This document shows positions 42,350 to 50,882 of a stretch of DNA of 64,000 nucleotides, one piece after another. The translations under genes and the position numbers were made by a program. The stretch's first letter is position 1. Every line of letters starts with the position of its first letter. The notes under the pieces are model-generated. The model made no database searches and had not been told where the DNA came from. It saw only the letters and a program-made list of their open reading frames with translations. The stretch comes from an uncultured Eubacteriales bacterium (GTDB lineage: Bacteria > Bacillota > Clostridia > Lachnospirales > Lachnospiraceae): positions 1 to 64,000 of the forward strand of contig ONEC01000004.1 in NCBI GenBank assembly GCA_900316715.1, read 5' to 3'.

Positions 42350-44335
42350 TTACCACCTCTTCACTCTGTTTTCAGGAACAACGTACATTCCGTCGCCCTC
42401 TTTCACGTCATATACTTCATAGAATTTGTCACATGAAGAAAGCGGCGCATTGACTCGTACTGTACCCGGGCTGTGAAGATCCGTTTCCAGATCATCAAGC
42501 GCTCTGACATCGCTCTTAAGTTCTATCCATATACTTCCAAAACCTTCATACATAGTTATAAAATCTTCTTTTCTGGTCGGGATATTGGAGATACATTCAA
42601 GTGCTCCAAGATCCGCATAGTTCTCACCCAGTGTGAGCTCACCATCAACATGATAAACATCCATAATGGTATAATTATTGTAGTATTCAATACACATATC
42701 AGCTCTTTCTGAAAGTGCACGTCTGTCCTCTTCACTCAGCCACTCCGGATTATAATTTCCCTTGTCATCCCACTGAATGCAGTTAGAATCGAAGGCATGG
42801 CCAACCTCATGTGCGATTACCATTCCAAGTCCGCCAAGGTTTCTATAATCATCCCAGCTTTCATTGAAGAATGGTTCTTCAGTTATTGCCACAGTCATGA
42901 CAACCACATTGTCTACCCAGAAACATGCATTTACAGTCTGAGGACTCATAGTGTCTCCCTGCTTAGGTCTTTTTGTCTTCACCTTTTCCTTACAGTTTTC
43001 CCAGTCAAATCGCATAAGATTCTTATGGGTTTCATAAGCATCCTTTCCTATAAGGTTATCCGGACTTACAAATGTATTCTTCATAACTCCGCCTGTTCTG
43101 AACTCTATATTCTCAAGCTTTGAAAGCATCTTGCTTCTTCCATCCTCTGACAGCCAGTCTGCCTCCGAGATCAGTTCTCTGTAAGAATCTTTGATATTCT
43201 CACACATCTCCTTGACCTTCTTATCTTTCTCCTCGGAATAGCACTGCTCTCTATATATTTTTCCCAGGAAGTCCGGCATATCAGCCTGTATCCTGCTTCT
43301 TGCTATATGGTCCGGTTCCTCTGTCGATTCACCATATATATCCTTCAATGCTTTATACTTATCAGAAAAATACTCATGATAAGTATCCACATATTCAAGA
43401 AGGAGCCATGTCTTAAAGTTCTCAAGATTTTTATCATCTGACAGCTTCTCTGTCAGGCATCTGAAATGATCTGTATAGGCCATCATCCACTGGCCGTATG
43501 TATTCTTTATTCCCAGTCCACGGATAAAGCTTTCCATGTCCATTCCGCTTTTTTTCATATCTTCATCTGTAAAGATCTCAACAGTTTCAAATGTAAAGGT
43601 CTTGTCATAAGTGACATATGAAATATCCACTGCCATAGCTGCAAACTCATCTGCTCTTTTTTCAGCATCACCTTTTGCATAACCCAGAATCTCAAGTTCG
43701 TCTGCCACCTTATTTCTCAGACTCATACGGCCATCCTCTGTGAGAGCAATACTCTCCATGGAAGTTCCAAGAATTCCCTTGCTGGTACTTATGAAAAATG
43801 AGTACTCATCGCTCTTCAGATACCCCTCACCTATTTCAAGAGTAAAGATAGGATTTACATTAAACTCATATTGATACTTACCTACTAATTCGAGATAGTC
43901 ACCGACACTGGCAGCTCCTTCTATCTCTTTCTTAGCTTCTTCAAAATCCTTATCTGCATCGCTTGATTCTGCGGAGTAATCTATAACCTGTGAATAATAA
44001 TCTGCAATCATTTTTGCATCTGTAGTAGTATTCACATTATCCTTTACTATTCCGTCAATCACCTCGTCCAGTTTTCTGTCTGTGATAGCATAACACTCTT
44101 CAAATGCTCCAAAACCGTACTTCGGATCAATCTCTGCATTCTTTAATGCATCTGCATTTACATATCCAAAGAAATCATCCTGAGGTCTTATCTCTGTTTT
44201 TTCCTGTTGTTTTTCTTTCTGCTCTGTCTCACGATTCTCGCCACTGTCGGCCCTGACTTCCGTACCACCAAAGGGTGATAACAGAGTGGAGAAAATCGTT
44301 GCTCCGATAACGAAGCCCCTAAGTTGTCTCTTCAT
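42350..44335 (-). CDS. M13 family metallopeptidase, exported
   Basis: 661 residues, neprilysin/PepO type zinc endopeptidase acting on small peptides. A signal peptide (about 1-29) directs export, whereas many bacterial PepO proteins are cytoplasmic. The N-terminal helical domain starts with RPQDDFFGYVNADALKNAEI. The catalytic domain has VNACFWVDNVVV, the zinc motif HEVGH (509-513), the third ligand Glu571 in LGENYADLGAL, and HSPGTVRVNAP near the end (transition-state Arg). It ends NRVKRW, comparable to the usual C-terminal Trp. First gene of an ABC operon behind a consensus promoter with two palindromic operators. Confidence 0.92.
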   Translation of the reverse strand: MKRQLRGFVIGATIFSTLLSPFGGTEVRADSGENRETEQKEKQQEKTEIRPQDDFFGYVNADALKNAEIDPKYGFGAFEECYAITDRKLDEVIDGIVKDNVNTTTDAKMIADYYSQVIDYSAESSDADKDFEEAKKEIEGAASVGDYLELVGKYQYEFNVNPIFTLEIGEGYLKSDEYSFFISTSKGILGTSMESIALTEDGRMSLRNKVADELEILGYAKGDAEKRADEFAAMAVDISYVTYDKTFTFETVEIFTDEDMKKSGMDMESFIRGLGIKNTYGQWMMAYTDHFRCLTEKLSDDKNLENFKTWLLLEYVDTYHEYFSDKYKALKDIYGESTEEPDHIARSRIQADMPDFLGKIYREQCYSEEKDKKVKEMCENIKDSYRELISEADWLSEDGRSKMLSKLENIEFRTGGVMKNTFVSPDNLIGKDAYETHKNLMRFDWENCKEKVKTKRPKQGDTMSPQTVNACFWVDNVVVMTVAITEEPFFNESWDDYRNLGGLGMVIAHEVGHAFDSNCIQWDDKGNYNPEWLSEEDRRALSERADMCIEYYNNYTIMDVYHVDGELTLGENYADLGALECISNIPTRKEDFITMYEGFGSIWIELKSDVRALDDLETDLHSPGTVRVNAPLSSCDKFYEVYDVKEGDGMYVVPENRVKRW

Positions 44336-44350
44336 ATTCGTCTCCTTATA

Positions 44351-44400
44351 ATATTATATATGATATAGTATCACGTCGCATATTATATGTCATATAGTAT
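44351..44400 (-). promoter_or_regulatory. Two palindromic operators of the M13-ABC operon
   Basis: 44380-44400 and 44351-44371 are 21-bp palindromes that differ only in the central three bases (arms ATATTATAT and ATATAGTAT on plus; 8 of 9 positions complementary). Their centres are 29 bp apart. One covers the -10 and spacer, the other lies just downstream of the start point, so binding would repress. They look like sites of a dimeric GntR, MarR or TetR type regulator, none of which is encoded in the window. Confidence 0.7.
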
Positions 44401-44410
44401 TATATGTCAA
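44382..44410 (-). promoter_or_regulatory. Perfect consensus promoter of the M13-ABC operon
   Basis: TTGACA (44410-44405), 17-base spacer, TATAAT (44387-44382) on the minus strand. The ATG lies about 40 bases past the start point with AAGGAG before it. Confidence 0.9.
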
Positions 44411-44433
44411 CAGGTAATTGTTCCAAAAACCAT

Positions 44434-44462
44434 TTGCCATCCCTCCCCGCACCTTATATAAT
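44434..44462 (+). promoter_or_regulatory. Promoter of the DUF1622 gene
   Basis: TTGCCA (44434-44439), 17-base spacer, TATAAT (44457-44462). Confidence 0.7.
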
Positions 44463-44495
44463 AAAAAGTGGGTATTTTGTGGGAGGTAAACGCTT

Positions 44496-44888
44496 ATGGA
44501 AGGAGTTTATCAGAATGCCGAAAATGTCCTTCGTTATGTAGTAGAGTTTTCAACTCTGCTTCTGGAGTTCTTCGGCATATGCATACTGGTATTAACTGCA
44601 GTAAAAAGTTTTATATTCTGGATAAAGAAAGATGAGTCCATCCGCCTCGGTCTTGCGCAGGGAATCGCCCTTGCACTTGAATTTAAGCTTGGTGGAGAGG
44701 TTCTCCGTACTGTTGTTGTAAGAGAATGGGCAGAACTTGGAATCTTAGGTGCCATCATACTTCTCAGAGCAACACTTACGTTCCTGATCCATTGGGAGAT
44801 AAAGAATGAAAAGAAAGCCCTCAATGCTGATAATTCGGAAAGCACTGAGAGCACAGATAACGTTGCAAATGCTGATAATAAGCAGTAA
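44496..44888 (+). CDS. DUF1622 family membrane protein
   Basis: 130 residues with three helices (about 15-38, 50-75 weak, 82-100). The family core is clear: VVEFSTLLLEFFGICILVLT, RLGLAQGIALALEFKLGGEV and LGAIILLRATLTFLIHWEI. The C-terminus is polar and repetitive (NADNSESTESTDNVANADNK). Function unknown. GGGAGG precedes the ATG. A short single-gene transcript, divergent from the M13 operon, ending before two dispersed elements. Confidence 0.88.
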   Translation: MEGVYQNAENVLRYVVEFSTLLLEFFGICILVLTAVKSFIFWIKKDESIRLGLAQGIALALEFKLGGEVLRTVVVREWAELGILGAIILLRATLTFLIHWEIKNEKKALNADNSESTESTDNVANADNKQ

Positions 44889-44931
44889 TAGGCAGCACTG
44901 CCAAGGATATATATTTATATTATAAACGAAC

Positions 44932-45005
44932 GCCCGGAACATCCGGATGACGCATTCCAACCGCCCATAATAGGGCTCTGGAATACGCACCGGTCTGTCC
45001 CGGGC
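44932..45005 (-). repeat. Dispersed structured element, copy F
   Basis: On the minus strand: outer arms GCCCGGGACA and TGTTCCGGGC; GTGCG; inner stem GTATTCCA/TGGAATGC; GAG; hairpin CCC-TATTAT-GGG; CGG; GTCATC before the closing arm. Head to head with copy B. Confidence 0.75.
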
Positions 45006-45035
45006 TGATTTATTTATAAAGTATACAATAAACAG

Positions 45036-45105
45036 ACCCTGAGGGCATGTGCGTGCTGCAGAGGCGTATGGTCGCCGGGTGCAGCGCGACATCATGACTC
45101 AGGGT
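45036..45105 (+). repeat. Dispersed structured element, copy B
   Basis: Outer arms ACCCTGAG and CTCAGGGT; GTGC; inner stem GTGCTGCA/TGCAGCGC; GAG; hairpin GCG-TATGGT-CGC; CGG; GACATC before the closing arm. Its first half is almost identical to the half copy at the end of holA. Lies between convergent genes. Confidence 0.75.
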
Positions 45106-45147
45106 CGTACGTTTTGTGCTTATATTTAAATTATCAGGCCAGTGCGT

Positions 45148-46779
45148 TTATAACTGGCTGTTGAAGAGGCTCTTCAGCTTATATGTTATATCATCTGAAT
45201 CCGCATTGATGCTGGCTGCCTCGTTGATATTTGACACCTTCTGAAGCTCATCTTTGTCGGCGTCACTTCCGTAGCTGATGGTATAGATAGGAATTCCTGA
45301 ATCCTTAATAGGAGTCTCTATATCAGATACTGTGAAATTACCGTTAGCATAACCATCACTGAGAAGGATTATCATGCATTTTGCATCCGGATGATCCTTC
45401 TGTGCATCCTGAACCATCTTTGCTGCAACTACAAGTGCCTCGTATGTGCTTGTTCCTCCCTGAGCCTTCATTCCATCGATGGCTCCCTGGAAGTAGGATC
45501 TCTGGTTAAGATCCAGCTGAGCTATAGGAAGCTCAACAGTAACATTATTACTGTAGCTTACAAGACCTACGTAGTTGTTATCATTGATATATGAAAGACC
45601 ATTAGATAAAGAACTCTTCAGCTCATTCATAGGCTCGCCATCCATAGAACCTGAGTTGTCAGCTACGAATACAGCGATTATATCTTTACCGTTATCCTTC
45701 TCCTTCTTATATGTTACAAGTGCCTGGGTTACCTCAGCACCTGTAAAGTCAAGATCTGTCGTATAATCATCGTTGGCATTGAAGCCCTTGCTTGTTGCTA
45801 TCTTCTGCATTTCAGGGCTCTTGCAGTAGTCAACTACCATCTTTATGGCATCCTTCTCATCCTGTGTCTTTCCTGCTTCATCACAGATATATACAGGATT
45901 ATCATGTCTTACTCCAAATGGAATAAAGTCATACATGGATGTGAGGTTGGCATCATTTACATATGCCTGATACTCTGTAAGCATACCATCCAGACTTCCG
46001 TTGGAAGCACTGTCTCTCATCTGCTGAGTTGTATATGCAACATAAGGAATGTTAGCATTAAACTTAGTAAAGTTCTCTGTTCCGTCCTTCAGAAGTGTAA
46101 GCAGAAGATTAAGTCCTGTTGCACTTGTCTGTGGGTTGGTGTATCCAACATTTATCTGATTATCCTGAACAGCCTTGATAACTGAATCAAAATCTGAATA
46201 TGTACCCTTCTTTATCAGAATACCTGCTGTATTACCAACAAGTCTCTTATCATATATTTCAAGGGAACCACCATTTGTCTTTGCATATTCTCCGAAGAGA
46301 GTATTACTTGGTGTATAGAGATCAGGTACATACTTGCCGGATATGATATAATCTGCGGCTGTTCCTGATGCAACACTTCTGACACTCATGGATACTGTTT
46401 TTCCATTAGAGAGTGTATTGCCTTCGGCGTTAAACTTATTAGCAACATCGATAAGCCAGGAATCATTATCCTTTCCTGCTTTCTCTCCTGATGTAAATAT
46501 CTCTATATCCACATCTCCCTTTCCTGTTACGGCCTGTGGATACTTATCTATCTCCGGAAGCTCATCATAAAGATTATTGCTTTCAAATGTAACCTGTCCT
46601 TTCTTAGGAGTAGCCTCGGTTACCTTAACCTTATCGTACAGCTGATCCAGTGTCTTTCCGCCTCCGGATCCGCCGCCCTTCTGTTTCATAACAATCGAAA
46701 CAATAAGGATAATAACCATGATCACTACTATTCCTATACCTACAGGAACAAGTGAATTACCCGCATTTTTCCTCTTCAT
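45148..46779 (-). CDS. Membrane-anchored solute-binding / VWA domain fusion
   Basis: About 543 residues. One N-terminal helix (LVPVGIGIVVIMVIILIVSI) anchors a periplasmic-binding-protein-like domain (about 80-340, DVDIEIFTSGEKAGKDNDSW; NPVYICDEAGKTQDEKDAIK) fused to a von Willebrand A domain (about 360-540) with a complete MIDAS motif DNSGS (374-378), followed by GLVSYSNN and LLSDGYAN. It resembles clostridial substrate-binding plus VWA proteins whose role is unknown; a metal-dependent adhesion or complex-assembly role is inference. ATG 46779 follows AAGGATG; a start at 46803 is possible. Downstream partner of the gene at 46827-47414. Confidence 0.85.
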   Translation of the reverse strand: MKRKNAGNSLVPVGIGIVVIMVIILIVSIVMKQKGGGSGGGKTLDQLYDKVKVTEATPKKGQVTFESNNLYDELPEIDKYPQAVTGKGDVDIEIFTSGEKAGKDNDSWLIDVANKFNAEGNTLSNGKTVSMSVRSVASGTAADYIISGKYVPDLYTPSNTLFGEYAKTNGGSLEIYDKRLVGNTAGILIKKGTYSDFDSVIKAVQDNQINVGYTNPQTSATGLNLLLTLLKDGTENFTKFNANIPYVAYTTQQMRDSASNGSLDGMLTEYQAYVNDANLTSMYDFIPFGVRHDNPVYICDEAGKTQDEKDAIKMVVDYCKSPEMQKIATSKGFNANDDYTTDLDFTGAEVTQALVTYKKEKDNGKDIIAVFVADNSGSMDGEPMNELKSSLSNGLSYINDNNYVGLVSYSNNVTVELPIAQLDLNQRSYFQGAIDGMKAQGGTSTYEALVVAAKMVQDAQKDHPDAKCMIILLSDGYANGNFTVSDIETPIKDSGIPIYTISYGSDADKDELQKVSNINEAASINADSDDITYKLKSLFNSQL

Positions 46780-46826
46780 ACTCTTTACATCCTTTCTGTG
46801 CATTTCCGCACAATGCCCCCTGCTTT

Positions 46827-47414
46827 TTAACTTGTCATTGTCTGCTTCTGATTCTCACGCATTTCCGCCAGACAATTTGTAAGATCATCTATATACTCAA
46901 CATCCAGATCTGTTGGATTCGTATCCACATCAACCAGCTTTTCAAGAAGATTGTTGAACTTCTGAACCAGCGTATCTCCTTCTAAGATAAGCTTCTTCAG
47001 ATATACCGGATCCGGATTCGTTACATAGTCATAAGATTCCATATATGCGGCAGCGCTCTCAAGATTAGATTCTGCCTGCTCAAGTATCTTCACATAAAGG
47101 TCCTGCATACTGTCCGGTGTAGTCTTCATAAACTCTTCTCTGGACTTGATGCTGTCGTACTGCTTCTCCAGCTCGTCAACCTCTTTGTTGAAGCGGCCTT
47201 TATGGTTGCACTCTCTTATGGTCGCTCTTCTTGATACTTCCTTCTTCTCAGACAGTACATACTTATTTGCAAATATCGTATATAACAGCCATAGAACCGA
47301 TGCAACGATTCCGATGGTCATGTGGTCTGTGAAAAATATCAGAAGCATGCAGAGCAAGAACATAACCAGACTGAGCACATTAACTGATATGAAGTTTTTC
47401 TTCTTATCGCCCAT
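46827..47414 (-). CDS. Membrane protein with helical cytoplasmic domain, unknown
   Basis: 195 residues: two close helices (about 10-30 and 33-52), then basic and largely helical sequence (RFNKEVDELEKQYDSIKSRE) with a coiled-coil character. ATG 47414 follows GAGGAAAAGGG; a longer start at 47453 is weaker. It precedes the solute-binding/VWA protein by 47 bases. In related clostridia such VWA genes can sit beside XpaC-like membrane proteins; this might be a distant XpaC-like protein, but the match is weak. An extended -10 (TGCTATAAT) lies near 47455-47463. Confidence 0.65.
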   Translation of the reverse strand: MGDKKKNFISVNVLSLVMFLLCMLLIFFTDHMTIGIVASVLWLLYTIFANKYVLSEKKEVSRRATIRECNHKGRFNKEVDELEKQYDSIKSREEFMKTTPDSMQDLYVKILEQAESNLESAAAYMESYDYVTNPDPVYLKKLILEGDTLVQKFNNLLEKLVDVDTNPTDLDVEYIDDLTNCLAEMRENQKQTMTS

Positions 47415-47480
47415 ACCCTTTTCCTCTTGCTTAAAATTGCCTACATTGAGCAATATTATAGCATTTTTTTCTTTTTGTTA

Positions 47481-48635
47481 CTATTTAGTTTTTTCCAGAG
47501 CCTCATCTATGAGTGACTCATATTCTTCCGCTGTATGAGCCCCTACCACAGCCTCTCCTACTACATTTCCATTAGAATCTATGAAGTATGTTGTAGGTAT
47601 AAATTCGGTTGGAAGCTGACTGTCTATGCCGCCCCATGGTACAAGATTAAGATATGTCACTCCGGTATCACTGATTATCTCTTTTGCAGCATCTATCTGA
47701 CCTTTATCATCCGGTCCTGATATATCAATTACTACGCCTATAAATCCACACTGCTTATCAGCGATATTCTTACTGAGAACTTCAAGGTCAGGCATCTCAT
47801 TGATACATGGCCCACAATAGGTTCCCCATATATTTACCACTGTTATCTTATTCTTGCTGAAGATATCCTCAGACTTAACGGTATTTCCATCAAGGTCTTT
47901 GGTCTCAAAGGATATAAATGCTCCCTCACTTACTCCACTTACTGCTTCTACCGGCTTCGGCTCACTTATCTTTATCCAGGATACATCGTCAAAAGCCGGA
48001 ATAAAAACACTCTCAAACTCCTCACGGAAGCCTTCATCAAAAACTATCTCATTATTAACTCTTTCCTCTTCCGGATTAACAGTATAGAAGAAGTTATACT
48101 CTCCCACAGAGCCCAGTTCCTTAAACTGCTCTGCTGTGTAACCATATTCTGACAAAAGATCAGCCAGATCATTCAGGCTTCTTCCTCCATCAATTCCATA
48201 TACCTCTGCCAGAGGAAATACTCTTTCTTCAAAAAAACGTCCTTCTTCTTCAGTAAGCGTATCTTTATTATAAAGCTCCATGTATTTATTAATGTCCATA
48301 CCGCAATAGTAAAGAACTGAATAATATACACCCTTAATATCGCTGATTTCCATACCGCCGCCTGCAAAGAAGACAGCCGTCGCATTTACCATAGAATCCG
48401 GATATTCAAATGTAACACCGCCATATGGAAGTTCTGTTACATTTCCTTCTAAAGTCTCATTATTCTCCTGTACTTCTGTTGTTGTTTCAGCTTCTGTAAT
48501 CACTGCTTCTGTACTTTCAGTCGTCTTTTGATCTTCCTTGGATGAACAGCCTGATGCTGCCATGGCCATAGAAAATGCTAATACTAAGCCTATTATCTTT
48601 CTTTTCATGAATGTACCTGATACCTTTCTTATCAT
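47481..48635 (-). CDS. TlpA/ResA-like thioredoxin lipoprotein
   Basis: 384 residues. Signal with lipobox ASGC (Cys30), a Thr/Glu-rich linker, an N-terminal domain of unknown type (about 65-225) and a C-terminal thioredoxin fold (about 240-380) with VVNIWGTYCGPCINEM (Cys274, Cys277) and the cis-Pro in FIPTTYFID. It should reduce or exchange disulfides of surface proteins. ATG 48635 follows GAGGTG and overlaps the polyferredoxin stop (ATGA); Met10 is an alternative that would give a more normal signal. The polyferredoxin and the CD1871A protein may supply electrons. Confidence 0.9.
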   Translation of the reverse strand: MIRKVSGTFMKRKIIGLVLAFSMAMAASGCSSKEDQKTTESTEAVITEAETTTEVQENNETLEGNVTELPYGGVTFEYPDSMVNATAVFFAGGGMEISDIKGVYYSVLYYCGMDINKYMELYNKDTLTEEEGRFFEERVFPLAEVYGIDGGRSLNDLADLLSEYGYTAEQFKELGSVGEYNFFYTVNPEEERVNNEIVFDEGFREEFESVFIPAFDDVSWIKISEPKPVEAVSGVSEGAFISFETKDLDGNTVKSEDIFSKNKITVVNIWGTYCGPCINEMPDLEVLSKNIADKQCGFIGVVIDISGPDDKGQIDAAKEIISDTGVTYLNLVPWGGIDSQLPTEFIPTTYFIDSNGNVVGEAVVGAHTAEEYESLIDEALEKTK

Positions 48636-49513
48636 GATGTCACCTCGTCTTTTTTTGCATCCTTTAATTCACGTCCGGATGCTGAAAACCTTATAGCTTT
48701 TGTTGGGCATGCTTTTATACATTCACCACATCTTATACACTCTGTACTGTTGGGATTTCTGAGAGGATCCACGTTCATGCCGCATACTTTGCTGCATGAA
48801 CCGCAGCCGATACATTTCGAAGTATCAACCTTGATCCTTATCAGACTGATCTTCTGGAATAATGAATAAAATGCTCCCAACGGGCATATATATTTACAGA
48901 ATGGTCTATATATAAATATTGATGAAAGAATGCATACGATAAGAATCAGCATCTTCCATCCAAACAGCCATCCAATGGATGAGCGAAGTCCTTTATTAAA
49001 GATCACAAGCGGAATACCGCCTTCAAGGGTTCCGACAGGACATACATATTCACAGAAGAACGGTTCACCTGCTCCGTATCTGCTTCTGTAACATAATGGA
49101 AGTCCTACAACCAGAATAAGCAAAACCGCATATTTCAGATAACGAAGAACCTTATCTACCTTTTCCGGAATATGGATCTTCGGCGTAGGAATCTTATAGA
49201 GAAGCTCCTGTATAAGTCCAAACAGGCATAGCCAGCCGCATATAAATCGTCCTACAAAAAGCCCAATGGCTGCCAGATATCCCAGAACATAAAAAGGAAA
49301 TCTTCTGTGCCTCTCTGTAAGCACTGCCTGAAGTGCTCCGATAGGACATGCCCCCAGTGCTCCCGGACACGAATAACAGTTCATTCCCGGCACGCAGAAC
49401 CGTTTAAGCGGTCCTCTGTAGATTGAGCTTTTACCCGGAAGAAATCCCTTAACATATGCATTGGTTATAAGGCCCCAGAGAGCCTGTACTATTTTTCGCA
49501 AATGTTTAGCCAA
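48632..49513 (-). CDS. NapH-like 4Fe-4S membrane polyferredoxin
   Basis: 293 residues. Several helices alternate with Cys clusters: CVPGMNCYSCPGALGACPIG (about 41-60), CEYVCP (about 154), CKYICPLGAF (about 208), then two 4Fe-4S ferredoxin motifs CIGCGSCSKVCGMNVDP and CIRCGECIKACPTKAI (about 235-275). This is a membrane electron-transfer protein of the NapH/CcoG-like type. The start is TTG at 49513, eight bases inside the end of the CD1871A gene, with GGAG upstream. Placed between a small CXXC protein and a thioredoxin lipoprotein, it likely passes electrons outward for disulfide reduction. Confidence 0.88.
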   Translation of the reverse strand: MAKHLRKIVQALWGLITNAYVKGFLPGKSSIYRGPLKRFCVPGMNCYSCPGALGACPIGALQAVLTERHRRFPFYVLGYLAAIGLFVGRFICGWLCLFGLIQELLYKIPTPKIHIPEKVDKVLRYLKYAVLLILVVGLPLCYRSRYGAGEPFFCEYVCPVGTLEGGIPLVIFNKGLRSSIGWLFGWKMLILIVCILSSIFIYRPFCKYICPLGAFYSLFQKISLIRIKVDTSKCIGCGSCSKVCGMNVDPLRNPNSTECIRCGECIKACPTKAIRFSASGRELKDAKKDEVTS

Positions 49514-49649
49514 GGCCTATACACTCCATACATATATTAATCGCTTTAGCAAGTACAACCTGCAGCTCACCTGAAACGGCACCGTATACGCACATACCGA
49601 TTGCCAGTGCAAGCAGGATATATGTAATTTTCCGGTTATCATCTCTCAT
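49506..49649 (-). CDS. CD1871A-like small CXXC protein
   Basis: 47 residues, too short for most gene callers. One helix (TYILLALAIGMCVYGAVSGE) and a C-terminal CMEC in LAKAINICMECIGLG, the hallmark of the CD1871A family of clostridia, which is usually next to a 4Fe-4S polyferredoxin as here. It overlaps the polyferredoxin start by eight bases. Its ribosome binding site (GGGG at about -12) is weak. Function unknown; a redox role is inferred from its Cys pair and its neighbours. Confidence 0.8.
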   Translation of the reverse strand: MRDDNRKITYILLALAIGMCVYGAVSGELQVVLAKAINICMECIGLG

Positions 49650-49678
49650 AACAGCTGAACCCCATATACTTTATAAAG

Positions 49679-49716
49679 AAAAAAAGTTCCCGACCGGAAG
49701 GTATCCGGTCAGGAAC
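49679..49716 (-). terminator. Terminator of the MetE-like gene
   Basis: On the minus strand GTTCCTGACCGG and CCGGTCGGGAAC pair around seven bases, followed by seven T. Confidence 0.9.
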
Positions 49717-49729
49717 CATTATATCATTT

Positions 49730-50848
49730 TTAACCCCAGATTTCTTCAGCAATTTCCTTAACGAGTCTGAGCTTAGCCCACTGCTCTTCCTCTGTAAGCT
49801 TGTTTCCGATCTCACATGAAGCGAAGCCGCACTGTGGACTGAGATAGAGACGGTCAAGCGGAACATACTTTGCAGCCTCTTTAATTCTGGCAATAACTGC
49901 CTCTTTATCTTCAAGTACAGGAGACTTGGTTGTTATAAGTCCAAGTACTACCTTCTTATCTGGTGAAACCTTTGCAAGCGGCTCAAAACCACCTGATCTC
50001 TCATCATCATATTCAAGGAAGAGAGCATCCACATTTTCCTTAGCGAATACATAATCAGCAACACTGTCATAAGGACCGCTTGTGAAGAATGTTGAATGAT
50101 AGTTACCTCTGCAGATGTGTGAGTTGATTACCATACCTTCAGGCTTTCCTTCGAGAGCAAGGTTGTTAACTTCAAGAAGCTGTGCCTTTACTTCCTCAAG
50201 GTCGATTCCGAGAGCCTGATATCTCTGCTTTGCAGCCTCACCTACAAGAGCTCCCCATGTACAGTCATCAAGCTGAAGGTTTCTGCAGCCTGCGTCATAG
50301 AACTGCTGGAATACTACCTGATAAGCCTTGCCGATATCCTGGATGAGTTCCTCGTTTGTTGCATAGAACTTTCTTGTTGTCTCATAGTTCATAGGAACGA
50401 TCATCTGCTGGAACATCTGAGCTGGTGCAGGAATTGTATACTTAGCTACAGTATTCTCATCCTCAAACTGCTTTAAGAACTTGAAATACTCTACGAAAGG
50501 ATGAACATCCTTTGCCTTGATCTTTCCTACGAGAAATGTATCGTCAAGCACAGCAAGCTCATCGTTGAATGCAACGCCTCTGCCTGTAGCCTCATGATCA
50601 ACGCCCTCAAATCCCCACATAAAGTCGAGATGCCAGAATGTTCTTCTGAACTCTCCGTCTGTTATAACGTGATAGCCAAGTTCCTTCTGCTTAGCTACAA
50701 CCTTTGTAATCTCTTCATTGATAACCTTATCTAATTCTTCTTCTGTTATTTTTCCTTCTTTAAATGCGTTCTTTGCATCCTTAAGTGCCTGTGGTCTAAG
50801 GAAGCTTCCGACAAAATCATAACGAAATGGTGTCTGTAATGTACTCAT
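49730..50848 (-). CDS. MetE C-terminal-like cobalamin-independent methyltransferase
   Basis: 372 residues covering only the catalytic half of MetE, like YxjG/YxjH. Such proteins transfer a methyl group to homocysteine or a related thiol; the donor of the single-domain proteins is uncertain. Motifs: FVGSFLRP, ITDGEFRRTFWHLDF, LQLDDCTWG, zinc ligands in NSHICRGNYH and SPQCGFAS, and EYDDERSGGFEPL. CGGAGG precedes the ATG. Own promoter and terminator. No SAM riboswitch or T-box is visible in the 170-base leader, which instead has one long hairpin. Confidence 0.9.
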   Translation of the reverse strand: MSTLQTPFRYDFVGSFLRPQALKDAKNAFKEGKITEEELDKVINEEITKVVAKQKELGYHVITDGEFRRTFWHLDFMWGFEGVDHEATGRGVAFNDELAVLDDTFLVGKIKAKDVHPFVEYFKFLKQFEDENTVAKYTIPAPAQMFQQMIVPMNYETTRKFYATNEELIQDIGKAYQVVFQQFYDAGCRNLQLDDCTWGALVGEAAKQRYQALGIDLEEVKAQLLEVNNLALEGKPEGMVINSHICRGNYHSTFFTSGPYDSVADYVFAKENVDALFLEYDDERSGGFEPLAKVSPDKKVVLGLITTKSPVLEDKEAVIARIKEAAKYVPLDRLYLSPQCGFASCEIGNKLTEEEQWAKLRLVKEIAEEIWG

Positions 50849-50882
50849 ATCTGATGTCCTCCGTTCAAATTATAATGGAGTC

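Noticed and set aside
45036..45112. Copy B as a rho-independent terminator of the DUF1622 gene
   Set aside because: The stem is interrupted by an internal multi-part fold and the T run (TTTT) is six bases away; other copies have no T run at all.
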